64,000 bases of DNA from Pycnococcus provasolii (taxonomy: Eukaryota > Chlorophyta > Pseudoscourfieldiophyceae > Pseudoscourfieldiales > Pycnococcaceae): contig OW568865.1 in the NCBI GenBank assembly GCA_938743325.2, positions 1 through 64,000 of the forward strand, given 5' to 3'. Shown piece after piece: positions 1 through 12,340 of this stretch. Under the pieces are notes generated by a model. That model did no database searches. It was not told the DNA's origin and saw nothing but the letters and a program-made list of their open reading frames with translations. Numbering within the stretch: the stretch's first letter is position 1; each line of letters begins with the position of its first letter. The translations under genes were made by a program, and so were the position numbers.

Positions 1-206
1 CTAACCCTAACCCTAACCCTAACCCTAACCCTAACCCTAACCCTAACCCTAACCCTAACCCTAACCCTAACCCTAACCCTAACCCTAACCCTAACCCTAA
101 CCCTAACCCTAACCCTAACCCTAACCCTAACCCTAACCCTAACCCTAACCCTAACCCTAACCCTAACCCTAACCCTAACCCTAACCCTAACCCTAACCCT
201 AACCCT
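1..206. repeat. Telomere array, (CCCTAA)n
   Basis: About 34 perfect CCCTAA units run from the first base to 206, where the sequence changes abruptly to GGTCGGGCCCC. The C-rich strand reads 5' to 3' inward, as expected for the left end of a linear chromosome with TTAGGG telomeres. No variant unit is visible. Confidence 0.98.
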
Positions 207-285
207 GGTCGGGCCCCACAAGGTGGGGTTAATCCTAACTTTCTGAAATTCAAGTGTCCCGAAATCCAAGTGTCCAAAAGGGGGT

Positions 286-463
286 ACCTAACCCTAACCC
301 TAACCCTAACCCTAACCCTAACCCTAACCCTAACCCTACCAATGGTAACCCTAACCCTAACCCTAACCCTACCAATGGTAACCCTAACCCTAACCCTAAT
401 GGTAACCCTAACCCTAACCCTAACCCTACCAATCGTAACCCTAACCCTAACCCTAACCCTAAT
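286..463. repeat. Degenerate interstitial telomeric block
   Basis: CCCTAA units in the same orientation as the terminal array, broken at intervals by the spacer ACCAATGGTA or shortened versions of it (near 337, 370, 398 and 427). An 80-bp non-telomeric stretch separates it from the terminal array. It reads through as repetitive open frames on both strands, which are not genes. Confidence 0.95.
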
Positions 464-639
464 TGCCAGGCTGGCACTTTGACCCACATGTTGGAATAAC
501 AATTTTCGCCTCCGGCATGCGGCCGACCGTCGGCGAGCGTCGTGGAGATTGAAGCCAATCATAACAACATTCATTTTTTAGGGAGTTAGGTTTGATTCAA
601 AGCACTCGCGGCAGGAGGTTGATCAAAATGCTTTATTCT
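464..639. other. No gene seen
   Basis: Unique sequence between the degenerate telomeric block and a copia-like fragment. No convincing frame or RNA gene was recognised. Confidence 0.5.
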
Positions 640-1165
640 TGTTACCGAAGCTTCATCATCAGAAGACGAAGACAACGTCAATGCACCTCCCGCAGGCGCC
701 ACGGACGATGGTACTGCCCCATCGGAGGGATCCCGCTCCTCCGACTCTGAAGACGAAGATCAGCATCTATTCCAATCAATTCAATACACATTTCATACAA
801 GCTGGAGCCATCTCTATCATGGTTCTCCAATTCAACTAGATGTACCATGCCTCGCAGTCCAAAGGTTTCTTGAACAAGGTGAAGCACGGCACTCTACTTG
901 GATTTTCGACAGTGCAAGCGCTATGCACGTCACTGGGGATTCCTCAGTATTCATCACCCCACTTCGCCCATCGCATATTCTAATGGAAGGTTCTGTACCA
1001 GGCATCACCAAAGAAACTATGATCGGCACTGCCAAGCTCAGATTTCGCCAACCTGATGGAGATTATAGCCCATGGATCATCATTGAAGATATGCATTACA
1101 TCCCTGGCCTTAAGGTCAACATCTTGTCCAAAAACAAAATGCTCAAACAAATCTGCCTTGCATAC
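640..1165 (+). mobile_element. Ty1/copia-type retroelement fragment (protease region)
   Basis: The peptide around 893-1140 has the layout of the copia Gag-Pol segment that carries the aspartic protease: a WIFDS-x-S-x-MHVTGD stretch, then a segment ending YIPGLKVNILSKN, which is the usual ILYVPGLKVNLLS signature before the GAG-pre-integrase region. Only this short part of the family is present, with no reverse transcriptase, integrase or terminal repeats nearby. It is a decayed fossil fragment with several breaks. Its reading frame runs on without interruption into unrelated host-type sequence to the right. Confidence 0.6.
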
Positions 1166-1834
1166 GTGGACTTGAAGAAGGCAAACAAGGAAGGCTCCAT
1201 CGCCATCAAGACACTTCCGAAGGAGATTCAGCCAACACTTAAGGTGTTCGACGTCGACGGTGACGGCACGGTCGCGCCCATGGAGCTTGCTCGTGGTGCG
1301 GAGCTCTACAAAGAATCCAAGAAGACAGCCAAGCGACTCATGATCTTCAGCGGAGTTCTCTTGCTCATCCTGTGCGCCCTCGTGGGCGTCATCGTCGGCC
1401 TCGTCGCGGTGGTCGTCGAGAATAGCAAGGAGATGAAGACGGACGTGAGTGGGCTGACTCTTGCAAAGGGCACGAGCAAACCCGCCGCGATGGCCACCGT
1501 GCTCGAGCAGTCCGTACTCAACTACAACGCTGCGGACGACGCTCTCGACGCCGCAAGGAACGTCAAGGTGGTGCTCGACAACGATAGCCTAGCGTCGTAC
1601 ACGATAACGGGCTGGACGCGCAGTACGACTCTTCTCACGCTCTTCTCGGCGCGCGGCGACACCATCGAGTTCGCGGCGTCGGACGGCAAGATGGTCGTGC
1701 GGTCGTCCGACGGCACGGTGCTTGCGGGAGACAACAAAAACACGCCGACCGGCCGTCGACTCGAAAGCTTCAATGGTGCACTAATGACTTCGGGCACCTT
1801 TACCATGATGGCAGCAGGTGGTGGGTATAAATAA
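1166..1834 (+). pseudogene. EF-hand, single-pass membrane protein fragment fused to copia remnant
   Basis: This is the 3' two thirds of a 303-residue open frame (923-1834). A canonical calcium-binding EF-hand loop (D-x-D-G-D-G-T-V-x-x-x-E) lies about 110 residues in. A strongly hydrophobic helix of about 27 residues follows (roughly residues 140-167), then a beta-rich segment and a tail ending with the TSGTFTMM motif. I recall similar EF-hand/membrane proteins with a TSG(S/T)FTMM tail from algae, but cannot name a function. The N-terminus expected for such a protein is missing and replaced in frame by the copia fragment, so this is probably a truncated, fused gene copy. The frame stops at a 33-bp repeat of its own 3' region. 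Confidence 0.5.
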
Positions 1835-1865
1835 CAAAAACACGCCGACCGGCCGTCGACTCGAA
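1733..1865. repeat. 33-bp direct repeat, 100 bp apart
   Basis: Positions 1733-1765 and 1833-1865 are identical (starting AACAAAAACACGCC and ending GACTCGAA), offset by exactly 100 bp. The second copy begins inside the stop codon of the EF-hand fragment, so the last residues of that frame come from a local tandem duplication. Confidence 0.9.
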
Positions 1866-2471
1866 GGCATAGTTGAGTTGTAAAGCGACATGACGATGAA
1901 CGACTGGACGTGACGGACGCGCAGCTGAGGGCGTTTTGCAGTAACCCTAAGTTGTTGTTGTCCGTGGGTTAAATTAAAACAAAAACATGGGAAAGGTTAC
2001 ACGGGGAAATGCAACGGGGTGTATCAGAAACATTTTAATCATGTTTTAGAAACATCCTTTTTTAGAACATACATACCGAATGACCGTGTTGTTTCACGTC
2101 AATCAATGTCAAGCGTCAGCGTCCTCTGCCCATGGAGGCTTAGCATTCACAACGCCGCCTCGCAGATGTACATGTTGCTGGGCGTGAGACCGTGAGTAGT
2201 AGACAGACGCGCCACATGCATTTTGTCAACAATAACTATAATAATCTTACCACCATCACGATTGGGACTTCCAAAGCAACTCGTTTGATAGACCGTACTA
2301 CTGCATTGTGTATTCAATGATAAGAATATAATCCTCTTTACACTCGCCGCGCGCCGCTCCCTTCGATTTCCAAGAATCCAAAATTCATACAACATAAGTA
2401 GTCGACGACGAGGTCGAGCCCAGAATAGCACATGCCGCTTAGGCTTGCATGGGCGCTGACACCTCAACATC
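1866..2471. other. No gene seen; probably 3' flank of the ZNG1-like gene
   Basis: AT-richer sequence with only short frames. The part next to 2472 is probably the 3' untranslated region of the minus-strand CobW-type gene. Confidence 0.5.
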
Positions 2472-4049
2472 TCATGCAATCCCAATCATCTTCGCGAAAT
2501 CCTTTTCGTCGGGCCAGCGCGGGAAGGGGTCATCAAGATAATTCACGCCGAGCTTCCATCCATGCTTGGTCCATTGCTCCTTCTCGCGGTTGGACAAATC
2601 GCCATCCTCTTTGCCGATCGGCGGCGGCGTCGAAGGCGCCATGAGATCGTCCTTTAGGAGCAGGCATGCATCAAGTGCTTTCGTGATAGCATCACGCTTG
2701 AGCTGTTGCCCGATGAACACGAGCTCTTGTCGCCGGTCCATGAGAACGGGTCCGTCGCACTGCTGCACCAGCCGCAAGCCAGGTTCACTTTGCACAGGCG
2801 GCCACTGCTCCTTCGGTAAAAATGCCATCCACGGACCTGCGCAGTCGAATTCTCCGATGCTGCCCGCTTGCTCCCAACCGCCAATCAAGTGGTCACGTCC
2901 CGCGAGCCACATGCACCCCTTGCTGCGCAAAATGTGCCCGAACTTCTCGAGCACGCGATCTCGCTTCGATTGACACTCATACGCATCGGGCTTCGGCTTC
3001 TTATCCTTAAGCTCACACTTCGGCGGCCCGAATTGGTCATCACGACAATTGACGAAGCAGATGTCGGCGAAAAAATTCATCAGCCGCAAGGGATGGAAAG
3101 GCGTGCGCGCCTTGTACACGAAGCTGTGTATGCCGTACTCCTCCGTTTCGGGTACCACCTCCACACCTTTCCACTGCTGCATCCACCCGGCGGACGTGGA
3201 TGCCTTCTTCATGTCAAAGAGACCGGTGCACAACACGCTAGACAGTGGCACGTCGCCACGCAACGCGCGTATCACCTTCGCGCCCGGGTTGAGGCTGCGC
3301 ACGGCGTCCTCGACGCTCGACGCCACCTTCTCCTCCACGATGTCGCACTTGCTTAGCACGATGACGTCCGCGAACTCGATCTGTTGCATGAGAAGTGGGC
3401 CCACGTTGCGCCGGTCGTTTGCGTCCACGCTGCCCTTGAACTGCTCGCTCGCCTGTGCAGCCGTGGCCATGTTGGAGTGGAATGTCACGCAGTCCACCAT
3501 CGTGACACACGTGTCCAGTCGTGCCACCTCGTTGAGCGAACTCTTTCCTCCAAGTGCCTTGAGAATTGGCTCCATCTCCCACCCAGGTGGCATTGTGGCT
3601 GACGATTCGCTTGTCACGTTCACCGCGAACGTCTCCGCCACCTCCTGCGGCAAGCTAACACCTGTGGACTCGATGAGGATCGCGTCAAACTTTTTCTCAG
3701 CTGCGAGCTCTGCGAGCGCCTTGATGAGGTCCTCACGGAGCGTGCAACAAATGCATCCATTGTGCAGTTCGACAAGCTTCTCCTCGCGCTGGAGAAGCTT
3801 GGTGCTGCGCACAAGATCAGCATCAATGTTCACTTCCGCCATATCGTTGACGAGAACTGCCACACGCACCGTGTCCTGCGCATGAGTCTGCTCAAGGATG
3901 CGCTTGAGGAGTGTTGTCTTACCTGCTCCGAGAAAGCCGGAGAGAAGCGTCACGGGAACGGCGCCGGCTTCGTGTGCAGTGCGATCAGCCAGCCCCACCA
4001 GAGAGTCAGCCTTCGTCATATCTCCAGTCGACGCCATATGAGTGCACAA
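2472..4049 (-). CDS. ZNG1: CobW/ZNG1-family GTP-dependent metal chaperone
   Basis: An uninterrupted 525-residue frame. Near the N-terminus is the P-loop GFLGAGKT (residues 37-44). About 55 residues later comes the family's metal-binding motif GCICC (Cys98, Cys100, Cys101), followed by TLREDL. VLIESTG-like and VIVLSKCD segments complete the G-domain, with SKCD in place of the usual NKxD. The C-terminal CobW_C domain starts around the EYGIHSFVY segment. COG0523/ZNG1 proteins use GTP hydrolysis to hand zinc to client enzymes such as methionine aminopeptidase; the zinc role here is by family. Start choice is open: Met1, Met5 and Met10 are all possible, and the P-loop lies well downstream of each. 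No targeting peptide is obvious, so it is probably cytosolic. The gene is intact despite lying 2.5 kb from the telomere. Confidence 0.9.
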   Translation of the reverse strand: MCTHMASTGDMTKADSLVGLADRTAHEAGAVPVTLLSGFLGAGKTTLLKRILEQTHAQDTVRVAVLVNDMAEVNIDADLVRSTKLLQREEKLVELHNGCICCTLREDLIKALAELAAEKKFDAILIESTGVSLPQEVAETFAVNVTSESSATMPPGWEMEPILKALGGKSSLNEVARLDTCVTMVDCVTFHSNMATAAQASEQFKGSVDANDRRNVGPLLMQQIEFADVIVLSKCDIVEEKVASSVEDAVRSLNPGAKVIRALRGDVPLSSVLCTGLFDMKKASTSAGWMQQWKGVEVVPETEEYGIHSFVYKARTPFHPLRLMNFFADICFVNCRDDQFGPPKCELKDKKPKPDAYECQSKRDRVLEKFGHILRSKGCMWLAGRDHLIGGWEQAGSIGEFDCAGPWMAFLPKEQWPPVQSEPGLRLVQQCDGPVLMDRRQELVFIGQQLKRDAITKALDACLLLKDDLMAPSTPPPIGKEDGDLSNREKEQWTKHGWKLGVNYLDDPFPRWPDEKDFAKMIGIA

Positions 4050-4527
4050 GGCTACCTCTTTTTAACAAATGAAAGTCGGTGCTCCAACCGATGATCACGA
4101 GTGAATAACGACGAACCGTCGATAACGCGCCGTCGCACCATCCGTCAGTGTCGACACGGCGTTACGACACGCACATGTACAGGAGCATTCAGCACTAAAA
4201 GTAAATACAGTGGATCGTGACGGCACTATTACTGCCTTTTCTGGTTTCCTCTCCAGAAGGCCCTAGGGTAGGTGGGTCCCGGGAGTTCGGGAGGGTCCAG
4301 GCTGCCAGGGGAGGGATCCCCCAACCATTGCATTGGGTCCCTCTGCAGCGTTGGTGGGTACATTCATTGTGCACGCGTGAATGTGAGTGAGGCCACGGCT
4401 GCGGTTCTCCACGGCTGCAGCCTCACTGAGGCTCATCTCTTTCGGAAACGTCCGAGTTCCTCCCATGTGGATGTGAGCAACTCAGCGCACCTCATTTTGT
4501 GGTGTCAATCCTCGACGCTGCGTTTCT
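4050..4527. other. No gene seen; upstream region of the ZNG1-like gene
   Basis: Presumed promoter and leader of the minus-strand gene ending at 4049, then unassigned sequence. Short frames here lack recognisable features. Confidence 0.4.
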
Positions 4528-5094
4528 TTGGCATATGCTCTTGCCCGTTTCTGGTTTCCGGACGTGCAGTGCAAGAAGTGCGATGCGTTGCGTAAGCAGA
4601 GCGCGCGCCGTCTTGCTGAGCTCTTTGTGACCTTCCCTGAAGCCTCGCATGATGATGTCCTCTGCCCCATCTGCGCCACGCAAGCGTTCCATCCACACGC
4701 TGTATGTCACCCAAGCGGTCGCGTCGCCAGGCACCTACCTCCTCGAACGTTCACCTCCTCGAATCGCGCGTCGACGGCTCGGAGCAGCGGTCTGAGTGAC
4801 GAGAACTCGCGTGGATTTGTTTCATTTTACCCTCTCAAATCTCCTCACGACACGCATGACGTTTCGCGCCTTTCGGTACGCGAGCGAGCGGGTGGAGCCG
4901 GAGCATCCATCCCCCTGCCGAAGGTGTCATATGGGGGGGCGAGGAGTGCAAGTGCGGCAGACACTGCAAGCCCTTCAGACGAGTGCGACGAGGCGAGCCT
5001 CGAGGAGACATCGAACAGTCCTGAAGAGGACATGGAACCAATTAACAAAACAATGAACCAGTTAGTTCCTTGTGACTTTGATGGACTAAGATGA
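4528..5094 (+). CDS. Uncertain small protein with two CxxC pairs
   Basis: A 188-residue frame with a CKKC pair near residue 15 and a CPIC pair near residue 46, as in a zinc ribbon, followed by a Ser-rich acidic tail (EEDMEP) with no known domain. I do not recognise it. The Cys pairs and the absence of a long competing frame are the only support. It may equally be a gene remnant or chance, since it lies between a conserved gene and an interstitial telomeric block. Confidence 0.25.
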   Translation: MAYALARFWFPDVQCKKCDALRKQSARRLAELFVTFPEASHDDVLCPICATQAFHPHAVCHPSGRVARHLPPRTFTSSNRASTARSSGLSDENSRGFVSFYPLKSPHDTHDVSRLSVRERAGGAGASIPLPKVSYGGARSASAADTASPSDECDEASLEETSNSPEEDMEPINKTMNQLVPCDFDGLR

Positions 5095-5193
5095 AGGCTA
5101 AGAGGAAGGTTTGCCATGTGACCACGTGCCACGAGGGAACAACGGGGCGGAACGGGAAAAAGGGAGCGCGTGGTCCCTAACAATTCAGAACAG

Positions 5194-5251
5194 ATAACCC
5201 TAACCCTAACCCTAACCCTAACCCTAACCCTAACCCTAACCCTAACCCCTA
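5194..5251. repeat. Interstitial telomeric repeat
   Basis: About nine CCCTAA units in the same orientation as the chromosome end, 5 kb inside it. The block separates the ZNG1 region from the CDC48 gene and may mark an old break, healed end or insertion. Confidence 0.95.
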
Positions 5252-5667
5252 ATCACGCGCGTCTACCTGTAATGTTTACTCGAGAATGATTGTTACAAGA
5301 GCGCGTGCCTTATTACATGCGTGCTGCATCGCGCCTCCGCGTCGTAACTCAAGACGTTTTCACATCAGGTTCTAGACTTGTTACGCCGCGGGCTAATCAT
5401 TCAAATCACCGGTAGGAATCCCCTACAGGGATCCCCTCACAGAAACCATCTGTCGTTTCCGAGGGGTCGTTTCTGAAGGACTGGAAAAAAGTCACTCTGG
5501 CAGTTCTATTACTGGATAATAAGCAAACTACTACCTTAAGTCCTAAATGTTGTTTCCCGTCACGCCATCCCTCCACTTGCTGCCCTCCACCAAAAGACGA
5601 CGAGCCGTCGTTGTGCTGCTTGTGTATCAAGACAGACGGTCGCCGCTTTCGCACCATCTCGCGACTC
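5252..5667. other. No gene seen; 3' flank of CDC48
   Basis: Sequence downstream of the CDC48 stop codon on the minus strand. No feature was recognised. Confidence 0.5.
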
Positions 5668-9335
<3,668 letters not shown>

Positions 9336-9476
9336 TCCCAGGACCTCTTGCAAGAGGTCCTGGGAGGAGCTCTTCCGGCCGATTTTCGCCCGGAAGAGGT
9401 CCAAAAAAAGAGGTCCGGACCTCTTCGAGCTCCTCGAGGAACTCTTGCAAGCGTCCCTGGAAGAGGAATTCCTCTT
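9336..9476. repeat. Cluster of perfect palindromes built on AAGAGGTCC
   Basis: Three perfect palindromes lie within 141 bp: 9336-9365 (30 bp, centre CTTGCAAG), 9408-9425 (18 bp, centre TCCGGA) and 9461-9476 (16 bp, centre GAATTC). All share the half-site AAGAGG or GGACCTCTT. The same half-site is found near 8735-8825 and, as GAGAGGTCC, inside the 427-bp repeat elements. Confidence 0.85.
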
Positions 9477-9683
9477 TGCACGTACACTCTAATTTGAATT
9501 CGAAACTACAACGTCCCCCTCCCCCCCACCCATTCTCCACCTTCACGCTCGACATGGCGCAAGCCATAGTCGCTGCTTCGTCGGCCTCGTGCCGGCGGAG
9601 TGTGATCCCTGGCGGGACCCTGTCTTCGGGCAGGGTCGCAAAGGGGGGCGTGGAGGTGGGGGGTGCACTGTGCTTCTAAGCAC

Positions 9684-10008
9684 ACGTTGAACGGAACCAC
9701 CATCACCCAGGCGGACTACGAGCTGCAGGATCTCAAGCACGTCAACCTCATCAACACCGAGGGTGCGAAGCTCGCGAAGCGCGTGTGCGCGGAGTGGACC
9801 GCGAAGACGCCGAACAAGCCGCGCTTCGTCGCGGGCGCCATCGGACCGACGAACCGCACGCTGTCGGTGTCTCCGTCGGTGGAGAACCCCGAGTACCGCA
9901 ACTGCACATACGACGAGGTGGTGCAGGCGTACCTGGAGCAGGCGGAGGGCCTGTACGCCGGCGGCGTGGACCTGTTCCTCGTGGAGACGATCTTCGACTC
10001 GCTGAACG
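9684..10008 (+). pseudogene. Methionine synthase (MetH) fragment, homocysteine-binding domain
   Basis: The peptide NGTTITQADYELQDL and, further on, RFVAGAIGPTNRT, SPSVENPEYRN and VDLFLVETIFDSLNA is the core of the homocysteine-binding barrel of cobalamin-dependent methionine synthase. That enzyme moves a methyl group from methyltetrahydrofolate through cobalamin to homocysteine. Only about 108 residues of a protein that is normally about 1,200 are present. The fragment has no start region of its own and ends abruptly at DSLNA, where sequence of opposite orientation follows. A second, overlapping MetH fragment lies at 62850-63432 on the other strand. Confidence 0.85.
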
Positions 10009-10125
10009 CCATTGTGCTGCGCCGCCGCGTAGCCCCGCGCAGCCGCCTGCTCGTAGCAGTGTGCCGCCAGCGCAGGATCAGCGGCCACGCCCAGACCGTG
10101 CTGGTAGCAGTGCGCGAGTCCTGCT
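10009..10125 (-). pseudogene. Sel1-repeat protein fragment
   Basis: Read on the minus strand, this gives a HCYQHGLGVAADPALAA segment followed by HCYEQAAARGYAAAQHN. This is the alpha/alpha Sel1-like repeat pattern (YxxGxGVxxDxxxAxxxxxxAAxxGxxxAQxN). About one repeat is present, joined directly to the end of the methionine-synthase fragment in the opposite orientation. It is a fragment with no gene context. Confidence 0.6.
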
Positions 10126-10169
10126 ACGCGTTCATGACAGGAGCAATGAAAGAATGAGAAGGAAAAGGA

Positions 10170-10189
10170 GGGGGGGGGGGGGGGGGGGG
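10170..10189. repeat. Poly-G tract (20 G)
   Basis: An uninterrupted run of 20 G between gene debris and a dispersed repeat. Such runs can form G-quadruplexes and their length is prone to sequencing error. Confidence 0.9.
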
Positions 10190-10231
10190 AAGGGGGCGAG
10201 AAATCCTCCCACGAGCCAAACTAGGTCGGAA

Positions 10232-10419
10232 GGAGGGAGAGTGAGAGAGTCCCGATTCTGCTGCTTCGGGAACGACTTTTCTTTTTTGTCGGGGAACTTG
10301 TTGTCGGGAACTTGTCCCCCGTTTTGTAGGGGCGTACAGGTCGAGACGACTGAAGACGCTCGATCGGTTTCGACCTTTTCTTGATAGATCCACACAGGTG
10401 ACCCACACCCCCCCTACTA
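10232..10419 (-). repeat. 134-bp-family repeat with 5' extension (copy 1)
   Basis: The 188 bp are matched at 24581-24768. The core is one unit of the 134-bp repeat family, in reverse orientation compared with the tandem copies at 21.9 kb. It is recognisable by GATCTATCAAGAAAAGG on the minus strand and by the C-run before CCTACTA. The unit directly abuts a copia-like gag fragment. Confidence 0.85.
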
Positions 10420-11187
10420 TCCTTGGTTGGCTTGATGCATAGCGCGTTTGCGATTGAAGTACGTCAGGATCTGTGCTTTCAGTTCTGAGTAGTCCGGCAC
10501 TTCGATCCGCTGCTCGAGCGTGTCCAGGATGGTTTTGTATTTCTGTTCGTCGAGCATTTGGAACATGACCGCGAGCTTGACTGTCTCCGCGTTCGGGAAG
10601 AACTCGCTGAATATTTTCTCGAGGCGTTTGAAGCTTGATGAAGGGTCATCGTGTCGTGGCACCTTCAGTGTCATCAGTTCGGACATCGCTTTGATCGTGT
10701 TTGGGAGTGTCGGCGCTCCCCATAACTCGTAGTAGTGCTTCAAGACTTTCAGTCCGTTTTTGTGTACGTCTTCCACCACGTCCAGCTGAAGCTGCGTGAT
10801 CGAGGCTGTCGATACTTGGTAGATAAACTGCCTGTCGGCCTGTGAGATGCGTGCTTCCCACTGCTCTTCGGTTGTCGCGCGGAAGTTCGGAAGCTTGACG
10901 AGGTTTTCGATGCCGTCCATGTAGATGCCGCTCAGTTGGTTGAGGGTGGCCCTCCACCAGTTGTGGTAGTCAGCTGTACCTCCGTCGTAGAGGTGTTCTC
11001 CAGCGGATTCCGGTTTGACTTGATGCTTGATTTCGCGTGAGATTCCGCTAACAAGCTTCATACGGTCTTGGATTGTCAGTTCACCTGTGACGTTGATGGG
11101 TTCTGGCTGGTCGTTTTCCGGATTTTCCTCCATTGCGAGGTGCTGACTTGCGGCCTTTTCTACGGTGTTCCTTTGCAGATACTGCAC
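10417..11187 (-). mobile_element. Copia-type Gag-like fragment
   Basis: A 256-residue frame whose middle reads like the Gag polyprotein of Ty1/copia elements (UBN2/DUF4219 type): a W-rich start (YHNWWRATLNQL), then YYELWG, AMSELMTLKVP, FKRLEKIFSEF and a helical tail. No protease, integrase, reverse transcriptase or terminal repeats accompany it, so it is an isolated fossil piece. Its own frame looks whole. A 134-bp-family repeat abuts its 3' end. Confidence 0.45.
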
Positions 11188-11578
11188 AACTTATACACAA
11201 CTGGTGTGTGTACCACTGGGAAGACCGTTTCACTCTAGCTCCACCGATCGGTGTGAGGATAACGGTTAAGTTCCAGTTACACGAGTACTATGTAACACCA
11301 GTTGATGTAATTAATGAATCGTTACTAGGGGGGGGGTCACACGCCAGAGAGACCCGAGCCTTAAGGTCGCCCTCCCCGGGGGGCAAAGCACGGCATGGAA
11401 GGCCGCCAAATAGGTCTAGAGAGACCGTACCGAATCTAACCTCATCCCCTGATCCATCCCCTGATCCGGCCATGCATCCATGCAAGGCTGGCCAGGGGTT
11501 TGCATCCATGCAAGACCCGACCGCGGGGTTTGCAACCTCCGCCGTGCCGCCAGCGGCCACCAAGGCCGTGACGTCACA
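11188..11578. other. No gene seen
   Basis: Upstream of the gag-like frame. It contains a run of G near 11330 and a short direct repetition (ATCCCCTGATCC and ATCCATGCAAG, each twice, near 11443-11515). Nothing coding was recognised. Confidence 0.4.
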
Positions 11579-12005
11579 CGAGACGACTGAAGACGCTCGA
11601 TCGGTTTCGACCTTTTCTTGATAGATCCAAACCCCTTTTTTCTTCCTTTCTGGAGAATGGAATAATTGAGTTTTAGCATGGTCCTAGTGGTGCAAGACCA
11701 AGGGCGAATCCCCAAAGTGGTCGGGGGCGTGCCGACCAAAAATTAGTGGGGCAGTTAGTGGGGCAGACTAAATCGCCCGTTATAACAGGAGAGTATTTCT
11801 AGGAAGCACGACCTGAGTGCCCGTACTCTCGTACCGGTTTGGTGGAGGGCCGACCTATCGCCCCGTTGTTCTCCGCCGACCTAACGCCCCGTTGTGGAGA
11901 GGTCCTCCTGGAGGTGATCGTTTTTTCGCCACCTCCAGGAGGACCTCTCCTGGAGGTGGCGAAAAAACGACACCATCTCCGCCATCGCCATCACCACTCA
12001 CCACC
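11579..12005 (+). repeat. 427-bp element, copy A, with two overlapping hairpins
   Basis: It matches 15501-15927 in inverted orientation (paired coordinates sum to 27506) and 24825-25251 directly. The left edge carries the end of a 134-bp repeat unit. Near the right edge two perfect inverted repeats overlap: 11896-11916 pairs with 11930-11950, and 11919-11941 pairs with 11947-11969. The second has a 23-bp stem and a GACCT loop. Both stems use 11930-11941, so only one can form at a time. No coding capacity is evident. Confidence 0.85.
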
Positions 12006-12340
12006 TAGTCACGTATCTTTTCGCCGCTCCGTACTGCGTGTCGCTGATGGTCATATCGTACGCGCTGACGGACTTTGCGACGGTTCCCGCGGCACCTCCG
12101 ACGCGGAAGAACCACCGCGCCACCTCCGGTGTGCACAGTTTTGTCAATATAGGCTTTAGATGTAGTAGTGGACAACAGTTGAACGCCGCAATACAATGAT
12201 GAAGTCGGAGGAAGGATGGTTGGTGTTTGCAAGCCTCAAGTCAACACGCACAATACGATCAATCATCGCTGGCGCCGTGCCTCTCGAGGTGAGAGTGTGG
12301 AGTCACCAAAACACGCAACACGCTGCCGCTGTTCTTCAGG

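Noticed and set aside
250-558. Open frames of Pro-Asn, Leu-Thr and Gly-Leu dipeptides
   Set aside because: They are translations of degenerate telomeric repeats, not genes.
3049-3885. 278-codon plus-strand frame opposite the CobW/ZNG1 gene
   Set aside because: Antisense shadow with no motif; the minus strand carries clear P-loop and CxCC motifs.
10170-10408. CRISPR-like impression from repeated units at 10.3, 21.9 and 24.7 kb
   Set aside because: Units are 134 bp, contiguous without spacers, and in eukaryotic DNA; they are satellite-like repeats.
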